In this document: positions 1-5,999 of the stretch, in pieces
How positions within the stretch are numbered: position 1 is the first letter of the stretch
How the letters are laid out: the number at the start of each line of letters is the position of its first letter
Assembly: GCA_902491625.1 (NCBI GenBank)
Contig: CABUIO010000044.1
Location: 1-8,258, forward strand
From: an uncultured Porphyromonadaceae bacterium
GTDB lineage: Bacteria; Bacteroidota; Bacteroidia; Bacteroidales; Muribaculaceae
DNA length: 8,258 nt
Reading direction: 5' to 3'
Translations under genes and position numbers: made by a program
Notes under the pieces: model-generated
Databases searched by the model: none
The model's input: only the letters and a program-made list of their open reading frames with translations
What the model was told of the DNA's origin: nothing

Positions 1-56
1 TTAATCATAAAATACACCACCCTGTCATTAACAATGATTATTAAACAACCTCTAAG
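1..56 (+). repeat. Left arm of a long-range inverted repeat
   Basis: Bases 1-48 are the exact reverse complement of 8195-8242. With two mismatches (positions 49 and 54) the match runs to base 56, pairing with 8187-8242. The arm ends six bases before the VOC start codon and so supplies that gene's whole visible upstream region. It contains a small internal dyad, TCATT-aac-AATGA, at 25-37. No transposase or recombinase lies between the arms. The true outer edge cannot be seen because the window starts inside the repeat. Confidence 0.93.
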
Positions 57-61
57 AAAGC

Positions 62-448
62 ATGAGAATCGACCACATAGCTGTTCGGGCGTATGACATC
101 GAAAGACTCAGGGAGTTTTATGTCACCTACTTCGGCACGGTGTCCGGAACAAGTTACCACAATTCCAAGAAAGGTCTGACGACATATTTTCTGACATTCC
201 CCTCCGGGGGCGCCCGGCTGGAGCTGATGCACATTCCCGAACTTGACCGCTGCGGACGCAGCTGCCAAGCCTCTGGACTCTGCCACATCGCCATCTCCTT
301 AGGAAGCCGGGAGGCGGTCGACGCGCTCACGGAGAGAATGCGGAAGGAGGGCGTCGGGATCGTTGGCGAACCGCGCACCACCGGCGACGGCTACTACGAG
401 AGCGTCATCTCCGACCCCGAAGGCAATCTGATAGAGCTTACGGTCTAA
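62..448 (+). CDS. VOC family (glyoxalase/bleomycin resistance/dioxygenase fold) protein
   Basis: This is a 128-residue single-domain VOC protein of complete length, probably cytoplasmic because no signal peptide is visible. It shows two beta-alpha-beta-beta-beta modules. The first opens with RIDHIAVRAYDIERLREFY (His5 in the metal position) and ends in the strand around RLELM (Glu54). The second opens with GLCHIAISL (His75) and closes with DPEGNLIEL (Glu125). His5, Glu54, His75 and Glu125 fit the two-His, two-Glu metal site of glyoxalase I-like enzymes, so a metal-dependent lyase or isomerase is plausible. VOC members differ widely in substrate, and nothing here fixes it. The ATG at 62 is chosen because the fold begins at once after it. 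No Shine-Dalgarno sequence and no TAnnTTTG box are visible, and the upstream DNA is the inverted repeat arm, so the promoter may lie in or beyond the repeat. It converges on the bile salt hydrolase gene. Confidence 0.9.
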   Translation: MRIDHIAVRAYDIERLREFYVTYFGTVSGTSYHNSKKGLTTYFLTFPSGGARLELMHIPELDRCGRSCQASGLCHIAISLGSREAVDALTERMRKEGVGIVGEPRTTGDGYYESVISDPEGNLIELTV

Positions 449-481
449 CCGAGTGTATAAGAGTTGTTGAAAGATAATAAA

Positions 482-569
482 ATGCGGCGAAGCCGCTGAT
501 TCCTTGTAACCTCAGGCTTTTTGCCTGAGGTTGTTGTCGTGATATGCTACTGCATCGAAGATGCTGATT
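482..569. other. Two matching GAA-triloop hairpins flanking a central hairpin
   Basis: Two 19-base motifs share the plan TGCnnCGAAGnnGCTGATT. At 483-501 the stem is GCGGC-GAA-GCCGC, and at 551-569 it is GCATC-GAA-GATGC. The two variable stem positions differ on both sides, so pairing is kept in each copy, while the loop and the TGATT tail are identical. The central hairpin at 508-532 lies between them. The block sits in the 179-bp gap between the convergent VOC and bile salt hydrolase genes. It may be a structured 3' UTR, a small RNA or a repeat element; no function can be assigned. Confidence 0.55.
508..532. terminator. Hairpin between convergent VOC and bile salt hydrolase genes
   Basis: AACCTCAGGC at 508-517 pairs perfectly with GCCTGAGGTT at 523-532 around a TTTTT loop. 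It lies 60 bases after the VOC stop and about 95 bases after the bile salt hydrolase stop on the other strand, which suits a bidirectional terminator. Neither side has a clean U-tract (the plus side continues GTTGTCG), so termination is inferred from position and stem strength. Confidence 0.5.
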
Positions 570-627
570 ATAAGACTCTCCGAGGATTATTACACTTTTG
601 CCGCATCTATGATACAACTTGTAAGAG

Positions 628-1683
628 TTATATTCCGAAAAGGAACTGTAATGGCTCTGAAACCTCCATTTCCCCGGCTGCATCGCCGGCATAGATCTCA
701 CCCTTGGTCAGAGGAAGTTTTCTGACTTTCTCTCCGGGATTGAAATCAAGTTTTTTGAGGTCTATCCAGAAAATGTCAGGACTCAAGGTCGATTCAAAAT
801 AATAGACACGATTTTTCTGATCGGCGACTGTACGCCACCGCGTGGAGGCTATATTCGGCTGCGAGGGAATTGAAATGCCGAGCGGTACGGACACATTGCG
901 CATCACACTGAATACCCCTGCGACCGCATTGCGGTAATCGGAAGTCCGGGGGAGTGCCTTGATATAAAACGACGCACGCACGAAACGGTCAGACGCGCGG
1001 TTGGTTCCCGGCAACATGACAAGTCCGCCCAACTGTTCCCAATAATCGTCCAGAGTCAGCTGCTTGTCGTAGGAAGGGGAGTTCGTCATGACCTGACACT
1101 CTTTCCCATGATGAATCACGAGATTGCCGTCGATATATTCGAAAATAGCGCTGTCGCCTGTCGGATCCGAGATTGAAAGATGCAATGTCGACTTCGCTCC
1201 GTTAGGAAGATCCGGATTGTCAATACGAAACAATTCCTTGCCAAGTTCCTCGACGGCCTCGTCAACTGTGGCGAAATTGTCGAGTACATATTGTGTCCAG
1301 ATACTCAGACCCATCACGGGGCGTGTGTCGCCGGGTCTGTGATAATCTGATTCAGCCAGAAAGAGGAGGTTGGCCACAAGCCCCTTCTCATTAATCCCGT
1401 CGCAGACACCTATGTCATATCCTGCGGTCACTACGCTCCCATAGGAAGAAGTCCACTTCAACGTATTGTCGGTCAATGCACCACGACGTGCAATACCTCT
1501 GGGAAAGAAATAAATGTTGGATTGAGGGTCTTCCTTCCAATCCATAGTGCGTCCGGTCACGATCATATCTTCCGGTCCAAGATACACGGCACGCGTACAG
1601 GCATCCGTCTGAACAGCCATACCGCACAGAAATGCGATAGTGGAAGCCACGGCAACAATACTATTACAACATGTTTTATTCAT
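628..1683 (-). CDS. bsh: Bile salt hydrolase (choloylglycine hydrolase family, Ntn hydrolase)
   Basis: The 351-residue protein should hydrolyse the amide bond of glycine- or taurine-conjugated bile acids in the periplasm. Residues 1-28 form a signal peptide with an AVASTIAFLCGMAV core. Cleavage at DA|C would expose Cys29 as the N-terminal nucleophile, the maturation seen in Gram-negative members. Family residues visible are Cys29 (CTRAVYLG), Arg45 and Asp48 (GRTMDW), Asn201 (MTNSP) and Arg233 (SDRFVRASFY). From memory, the sequence closely follows the Bacteroides thetaiotaomicron enzyme BT_2086 along its whole length, including GYDIG, PGDTRP, SIWTQYVLDNFATV and YYFESTL, which makes bile salt hydrolase a better call than penicillin V acylase. 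The ATG at 1683 is chosen over one 16 codons upstream because it gives a normal signal peptide. It lies downstream of the C10 protease in the same direction, but a long hairpin separates them. No convincing promoter was found. Confidence 0.93.
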   Translation of the reverse strand: MNKTCCNSIVAVASTIAFLCGMAVQTDACTRAVYLGPEDMIVTGRTMDWKEDPQSNIYFFPRGIARRGALTDNTLKWTSSYGSVVTAGYDIGVCDGINEKGLVANLLFLAESDYHRPGDTRPVMGLSIWTQYVLDNFATVDEAVEELGKELFRIDNPDLPNGAKSTLHLSISDPTGDSAIFEYIDGNLVIHHGKECQVMTNSPSYDKQLTLDDYWEQLGGLVMLPGTNRASDRFVRASFYIKALPRTSDYRNAVAGVFSVMRNVSVPLGISIPSQPNIASTRWRTVADQKNRVYYFESTLSPDIFWIDLKKLDFNPGEKVRKLPLTKGEIYAGDAAGEMEVSEPLQFLFGI

Positions 1684-1733
1684 AATACTTTTAAGATTAA
1701 GAGTTAGTGAAAACTTTAAGCTGCAGATCAAAA

Positions 1734-1800
1734 CGATGAAAAAGTAAGTCGCAAAGATTATTAGATGAAATATAATTTTTGCGACTTACTTATTTCAACG
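1734..1800. terminator. Very long hairpin between C10 protease and bsh (likely bidirectional terminator)
   Basis: Bases 1742-1761 pair with 1772-1791: a 14-bp perfect outer stem (AAGTAAGTCGCAAA with TTTGCGACTTACTT), a G-U pair, then five more pairs, around a 10-base AT-rich loop. Allowing one bulge and one mismatch, pairing extends to 1734/1800. On the minus strand the stem runs into TTTTTC, as expected of a terminator for the C10 protease mRNA, 76 bases after its stop. It also sits 51 bases upstream of the bsh start, so it could be an operator or a leader structure for bsh. Confidence 0.7.
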
Positions 1801-1876
1801 TATTTCCTTGAAAGATGTTCAAAACCCGGAGGGCGTTTAAGATTGCATCCAATGCCGCGTAGGCATATAAGCTGTC

Positions 1877-4318
1877 TTATTCCGTCCTGATCTCTTTTTC
1901 AACCGTGCCGTCGCTATACACCACGATGTTGATGCCTTCGGCCGGGGCGGAGATTCTGATTCCCTGTGAGTTATACCGACGCACCTCACGCTTTTCGCCT
2001 TGATCCGGGATGCTGTCCACACTCGCACTGTCGTAAAGAATGATGGGGATGTCGGAAAGCGATTCAGGCTGAGCCTTGACCATCTCTCCCGTCAGGAAAT
2101 CGGTGTAGAACAGTCTGAACGACGACGGTCCCGGCTCCGCAAAAAATATAAAGAAATCAGGTTCATAGGTCACACTGCCGGTCGAGGCGAGATTCTGTGA
2201 ACTGAACTCATATTCTTCGTTGAATACGAATTTAACCATATCTACAGTCGGGGGCAAAGCGCCTTTGCCGCTTGTCCGATAATTGTAAGTCACTTTATAG
2301 TCCTTAGTCAGGTCAAGACGCAAATCGTTTGTGCCAAGTTCATTGCCATCGGCGTCGCATACCTTCACTGATTCAATCTCAAGCCGGGGAACCAGAGCTG
2401 GATCAAGATGTATGGTAATTCCGGCAGGAGGTGTGGCGCCCTCAATCTCCTTGGTTTCGTGAAGGTAGTCCTCATAAACGAGCTTTACAGTATATTGCTT
2501 GCCGTCTTCAAGGATAAAATTTCTATAGTCGGCGTAGCGGGGCAATATGTCGAATGAGATCGGCACTGTGAGCTGAGTATGTTCATAGACAGCCACCGGG
2601 ACGCGTGCAAGCTGCGCATTATAGTTCTCATCATCAGAATATATGTATACGTTCAGCGAGCCTCCGTCAATATTGTCGCCGTCGTTGGCAATCGTCACCT
2701 CGGTCTTGACAGTAGAGAAGAGTGACGCCGCTTCGGGTATGATGAACGGCTTGACAAAACGCAGTTTGCCATCTGTGCCGACCACATTCGAGAGTGTTGC
2801 CACGCCATCCTTCACCGTCGCGAAAAGGCGGTCTTTGTAGCCGTAAACCTGCACAGGCTTGGCTTCCATGCCATCGCATTCGCTGAATGGTACAATCGTG
2901 TAGCTGCCGTCGGCGACGTCTGTGAATGCAGACGCTGCAAGCAGGGCGCTTTGAAGTTTGAAGTGCTGGCTCTGGCCTTCGGATGCGATTTCGTCACGTT
3001 CCAAAGGCTCGGCACACAATGTCTTGACTCTGACTCCGTCGGAGTTCATCAGGTCGAGCCGGAAGATTCCCTTGTAGGCACGCATGGAATTGAGAAACAG
3101 TCCGTCGAGGCGTATCTGCGCCGGATCGTCGGCAGTGACAGGCTTCTCTCCGTTTTCGACAGTAATACCTGAACGCTCGAAATTATTGAACTCCGGATTC
3201 CACAGCATCCAGATGTCAGGATTGTAGGTTGTTCCGCTGTAGGGACGGCGTGGATGCGCGGTGATGAAGTTCTGCATGTAGGAATAGACATGCCTTCTCT
3301 CCTGATGGTCAGGTGTCAGCGCACAGATATTGTAATATCCGTCGGCGTCGCCGTTCCATCCCCAGTTTATGTGTATGAAGCCGTTGGAGTCGTATCCGTC
3401 GGCAATGAAACAGTGTCCTCCGCCACCGAATGGCGTGGCCTGACCGTTCATTATCACGGGATAGCCATTGTCTAATTCCTCCTTCATCCGCGCTATCCAT
3501 TTCTGAGTGTCCCGGTATGTGCCGTAATGGGTGAAAACTTCGGAATCATAACCGAAATTCTCTGTCATGGCCGCGGCACATTCCTGATCGAACGAAGAGC
3601 TCTCGCTTGTGGTATACTGCATGTGTGCGGCGAATCCGCAGTCGCGCATCAGTGTCGCTACAGCGTTGGCCTCGGTGTCGGTCCAGTTGCCGTCAAGGTA
3701 GGTTTCGCGCATGTTTGCGAAGTCGTATGTCGAGCCGTTGAGGTCATAGTCGATCTTTCCCGCTGCCTCGTCTTTGCCGTAGAAGCTGACATAGCTGCCG
3801 CTGCCGTGGCCGCGTTCAGGCCATTGATGGTATCTGATAACCTGCGCCATGGCCGTGGCCACGCAACCGGTGAGATACGTCTTTGAGGGCAGATTGTAGT
3901 TGTAGGGCGCAAGCTGATACCACTTTGTCTTCACAAGCGGAGCGACAACCGGAGCCGCCGGAGATTCAGCATCGGCCGCAGGTTTCACAAGATTCTTCTC
4001 CACTGATTCCAGCCAATGGCGCAACGCCTCGGGGAGATTGTTTTCGTCGATATAGCCGCGGTCGGAATATCCGAGCACCGGACTTATCTCGTCATTGCCC
4101 GCAACGATGACAAATCCGTTGCCCCGGCTTCTGTCGTTGAAAATATAATATGGCTTTTCTTCAACCTTTTCTCCTTCTCCCACGGCAATCTTCTCCGGAG
4201 AGGCCGCAAAACTGACAAATCGCGAGGCAATATTAGCCGCCTTGTCGTAACCGATATTGCCTGCTGCTGCCGCAAACGTGACAACGGCCAAAATGAGTGT
4301 CGTAAAAGTTTTCTTCAT
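1877..4318 (-). CDS. Secreted C10 family (streptopain/SpeB-type) cysteine protease
   Basis: This is an 813-residue exported protease. Residues 1-19 form a signal peptide (MKKTFTTLILAVVTFAAAAG). Residues 20 to about 115 look like the C10 inhibitory prodomain, with PYYIFND and GNGFVIVAGNDEISPVLGYS. The catalytic domain follows: Cys152 lies in YLTGCVATAMAQVIRYHQWP and His302 in GGGGHCFIADGYD, followed by the HINWGWNGDADGYY block that supplies the Asn and Trp of the active site. About 470 further residues have no catalytic motif and are probably beta-rich modules for binding or surface display. The end, with RRYNSQGIRI, GINIVVYSDG and a charged tail, resembles the short C-terminal sorting-like domains of exported Bacteroidales proteins; type IX secretion is an inference. 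The domain order and intact catalytic pair suggest an active zymogen. The natural substrate cannot be told. The gene has its own promoter and is divergent from the membrane protein gene. Confidence 0.92.
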   Translation of the reverse strand: MKKTFTTLILAVVTFAAAAGNIGYDKAANIASRFVSFAASPEKIAVGEGEKVEEKPYYIFNDRSRGNGFVIVAGNDEISPVLGYSDRGYIDENNLPEALRHWLESVEKNLVKPAADAESPAAPVVAPLVKTKWYQLAPYNYNLPSKTYLTGCVATAMAQVIRYHQWPERGHGSGSYVSFYGKDEAAGKIDYDLNGSTYDFANMRETYLDGNWTDTEANAVATLMRDCGFAAHMQYTTSESSSFDQECAAAMTENFGYDSEVFTHYGTYRDTQKWIARMKEELDNGYPVIMNGQATPFGGGGHCFIADGYDSNGFIHINWGWNGDADGYYNICALTPDHQERRHVYSYMQNFITAHPRRPYSGTTYNPDIWMLWNPEFNNFERSGITVENGEKPVTADDPAQIRLDGLFLNSMRAYKGIFRLDLMNSDGVRVKTLCAEPLERDEIASEGQSQHFKLQSALLAASAFTDVADGSYTIVPFSECDGMEAKPVQVYGYKDRLFATVKDGVATLSNVVGTDGKLRFVKPFIIPEAASLFSTVKTEVTIANDGDNIDGGSLNVYIYSDDENYNAQLARVPVAVYEHTQLTVPISFDILPRYADYRNFILEDGKQYTVKLVYEDYLHETKEIEGATPPAGITIHLDPALVPRLEIESVKVCDADGNELGTNDLRLDLTKDYKVTYNYRTSGKGALPPTVDMVKFVFNEEYEFSSQNLASTGSVTYEPDFFIFFAEPGPSSFRLFYTDFLTGEMVKAQPESLSDIPIILYDSASVDSIPDQGEKREVRRYNSQGIRISAPAEGINIVVYSDGTVEKEIRTE

Positions 4319-4361
4319 GATGTCTTCAAAATGTAGGATAGTCAGGTCCTTGATTACACTG

Positions 4362-4393
4362 CAAAGATAGCAAACAAATTACAGACCGACAAT
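4362..4393 (-). promoter_or_regulatory. Bacteroidota-type promoter of the C10 protease gene
   Basis: On the minus strand a perfect TATCTTTG (-7) occupies 4362-4369, and ATTG lies 20 bases upstream at 4390-4393, close to the TTTG -33 element. Transcription would start near 4355, giving a leader of about 37 bases before the ATG at 4318. Confidence 0.75.
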
Positions 4394-4402
4394 AATCACA
4401 TC

Positions 4403-4428
4403 TTTCGCAAGTTCCGAAAAGTGCGAAA
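4403..4428. promoter_or_regulatory. Dyad in the divergent promoter region (possible operator)
   Basis: TTTCGCA at 4403-4409 is the exact inverse of TGCGAAA at 4422-4428, with a 12-base spacer. It lies between the two divergent -7 boxes, just upstream of the -33 of the C10 gene and about 30 bases upstream of the -7 for the membrane protein gene. A shared regulator binding here is possible, but nothing identifies one. Confidence 0.35.
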
Positions 4429-4457
4429 CTCAGAGGCGGGATATGAAAAAAAATCGC

Positions 4458-4465
4458 TAAATTTG
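4458..4465 (+). promoter_or_regulatory. -7 box for the membrane coiled-coil protein gene
   Basis: TAAATTTG matches TAnnTTTG exactly. No TTTG is present at the expected -33 position. A start near 4472 would leave a leader of only about 9 bases to ATG 4481, or about 21 bases to the in-frame ATG at 4493. Confidence 0.55.
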
Positions 4466-4480
4466 CATTGAATAAATTGA

Positions 4481-5224
4481 ATGTTCCCATCGATGGCTGA
4501 ATCCGGAAACAACAATAAGAAAAGCTGGAAATCCCGCAACCTCATGCTGCCCGAGCTTATCGTCACCCTGATAGGCACCGTGATCGGCATACTCCTCACC
4601 GTAGGCGTCACTTACATTTCCGAAAAGAAAGACAAGGAGGAGATGGCGCGCAAAGCCTTGATGCTCACAATTCACAATCTCGACGTTTCGACACGAAGCA
4701 TGGATAAGCTTATCGACGAGATGAGTCGACAGGATTCGATCTTTAACTATGTGAGGGAACGACGTTCCTCGGGAGCGGCAATCGCCCCCGACACATTGGA
4801 AATGTTCGTATCCGCGCTATATTCCCATCAGGTGCGCCCGATCGACACATCCACTGAAGATATATTCTCCACGAATTTCGAGATATGGAGATATATTGAC
4901 GATCCGAAAGTGATCGGACGCATCGCCAACTGCTATTCCATAATGAAGACGTGCGGCGAGGAATACGACAGAATAGAGAAAGAAAAATTTGACGCGTTCG
5001 TAAGTTATAATGACAGACAGCCTGTTTCGGATCAGCAATCTGATGAGGAAACGGTTTATGGACTCCTGAATCAGAGCCGCGTGATCAGGGTGATGGACGA
5101 ATTGCCTCTTGAAATCGCGCTTATGCGACAGCTCGTGGACAACGCCAAAGAACTTAATGACCGCAACAAAACGCAGCTGAAAATTGAACAGTCCGAACTT
5201 GACGAAATAGGCCGTCTCTTATGA
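4481..5224 (+). CDS. Single-pass membrane protein with coiled-coil tail, unknown function
   Basis: I do not recognise this 247-residue protein. It starts with a short basic, Asn-rich cytoplasmic segment (NNNKKSWKSRN), followed by one transmembrane helix at about residues 23-46 (ELIVTLIGTVIGILLTVGV). A highly charged stretch (SEKKDKEEMARK) follows. The remaining 195 residues are mostly helical by composition, with a likely coiled coil near the C-terminus (about 205-245, LVDNAKELNDRNKTQLKIEQ). Topology should be N-inside, placing the bulk in the periplasm. The architecture recalls short Bacteroidota membrane proteins with an N-terminal anchor and helical domain, such as the DUF6090 type, but I see no diagnostic motif for that family. 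ATG 4493 (Met5) is an alternative start. It is divergent from the C10 protease gene and followed by the decamer repeat array. Confidence 0.8.
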   Translation: MFPSMAESGNNNKKSWKSRNLMLPELIVTLIGTVIGILLTVGVTYISEKKDKEEMARKALMLTIHNLDVSTRSMDKLIDEMSRQDSIFNYVRERRSSGAAIAPDTLEMFVSALYSHQVRPIDTSTEDIFSTNFEIWRYIDDPKVIGRIANCYSIMKTCGEEYDRIEKEKFDAFVSYNDRQPVSDQQSDEETVYGLLNQSRVIRVMDELPLEIALMRQLVDNAKELNDRNKTQLKIEQSELDEIGRLL

Positions 5225-5241
5225 TCCAAAGGCAGCCCCGA

Positions 5242-5412
5242 ATTATCATTCCTTATGGTTCCTCATAGTTCGAAAAAAATGGATCCTAATGATTGGGAAT
5301 CATGGATAATGATGGTTTGAAAATATTGTTCCTCATTGTTCTTCATTGTTCGAAAAAAATAATGGTTCCCAATGGTTAGAAAAAAATTGTTCGTCATGGT
5401 TCCCCATAGTTC
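5242..5412. repeat. Degenerate 10-bp repeat array alternating with A-tracts
   Basis: Decamers of consensus nYCATnGTTC occur in four tandem runs: 5242-5271 (attatcattc, cttatggttc, ctcatagttc), 5322-5351 (aatattgttc, ctcattgttc, ttcattgttc), 5359-5378 (ataatggttc, ccaatggtta) and 5383-5412 (aaaattgttc, gtcatggttc, cccatagttc). GAAAAAAAT or a close variant follows or separates the runs at 5272-5280, 5352-5360 and 5379-5388. The stretch 5281-5321 holds more diverged AT-rich copies. The period equals about one helical turn. Reading frames across the array merely translate the repeat. The array fills most of the 319-bp gap before the TonB-domain gene and ends about 50 bases upstream of its promoter. 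Confidence 0.75.
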
Positions 5413-5461
5413 GCCAAAAATCCCTCGGTTTATTAAACAAATTATAATGAACGTTAATATC

Positions 5462-5493
5462 GTTGCACAGTTGAAACAACACTCGTATATTTG
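5462..5493 (+). promoter_or_regulatory. Bacteroidota-type promoter of the TonB-domain gene
   Basis: TATATTTG at 5486-5493 is a perfect -7 box, and GTTG at 5462-5465 is a three-of-four match to the -33 TTTG at 20-base spacing. A start near 5500 gives a leader of about 44 bases. A short dyad (AACG-TTAATAT-CGTT, 5450-5464) overlaps the -33. Confidence 0.72.
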
Positions 5494-5543
5494 CATCACC
5501 AAATCAACAACACCTCTACTCATCCACGGTCGAGTACCATATA

Positions 5544-5993
5544 ATGAAGGCTCCTGTAAACCATATCCTCATTGCCATCGCATTCATAGCCGCTGCAACC
5601 TTCTCCGCAGCAGCCCAGACCGTGAGGATGAGATGCACAGTCAGCACCGACGGAGTCACACGCTACGAATACCGTGAAGTCTACGAATACGACTACGTCT
5701 GGGAAAAGCCCTCATTCCCCGGAGGCGACGTCAAGCTCATACAGTTCATCAACAAAAACCGCCACTACCCCGAAGCCGCCTACAACGCCGGCATTCAGGG
5801 ACGCGTCGTATGCAGCTTCATCGTCAACACCAACGGCTCCATCAGCGACGTCCAGATTTTCAAAGGCGTCGAGGCATCCCTCAACCGCGAGGCACAACGC
5901 ATTTTCCGCATGATGCCAAACTGGATCCCCGGCAAACTCGACGGCATACCTGTCCCCGTACGCGTCATCCGCACCGTCCCATTCCGCAAATAA
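5544..5993 (+). CDS. Small exported TonB C-terminal-domain protein
   Basis: The 149-residue protein has a cleavable-looking signal peptide (residues 1-24, ILIAIAFIAAATFSAAA|Q), a linker rich in Tyr and Glu (about 39-55, including REVYEYDYVWEK), and a TonB C-terminal domain at about 56-147. Domain hallmarks are PSFPGGDVKLIQFI, YPEAAYNAGIQGRV, the strand CSFIVNTNGSISDV, and MPNWIPGKLDGIPVPV. Classic TonB carries an uncleaved transmembrane anchor and a long Pro-rich spacer to span the periplasm. Both are missing here, so the protein cannot easily couple to ExbB/ExbD. It is more likely a periplasmic stand-alone TonB_C protein, a type frequent in Bacteroidales and of unclear role. If the signal segment is not cleaved, it could act as a short anchor. 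The stop codon lies within a palindrome shared with the convergent phosphatase gene. Confidence 0.85.
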   Translation: MKAPVNHILIAIAFIAAATFSAAAQTVRMRCTVSTDGVTRYEYREVYEYDYVWEKPSFPGGDVKLIQFINKNRHYPEAAYNAGIQGRVVCSFIVNTNGSISDVQIFKGVEASLNREAQRIFRMMPNWIPGKLDGIPVPVRVIRTVPFRK

Positions 5994-5999
5994 GAATTC

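Noticed and set aside
3527..3886. Plus-strand open frame of 119 codons inside the C10 protease gene
   Set aside because: It is antisense to the catalytic domain coding sequence, has no promoter or family features, and mirrors codon bias on the real strand.
5242..5412. CRISPR array
   Set aside because: The units are 10 bp, degenerate and tandem, with no unique spacers and no cas genes nearby.
5263..5523. Open frame on the minus strand through the decamer array (and one on plus from 5372)
   Set aside because: The predicted peptides only translate the repeat units, have no domain, and overlap the promoter of the TonB-domain gene.
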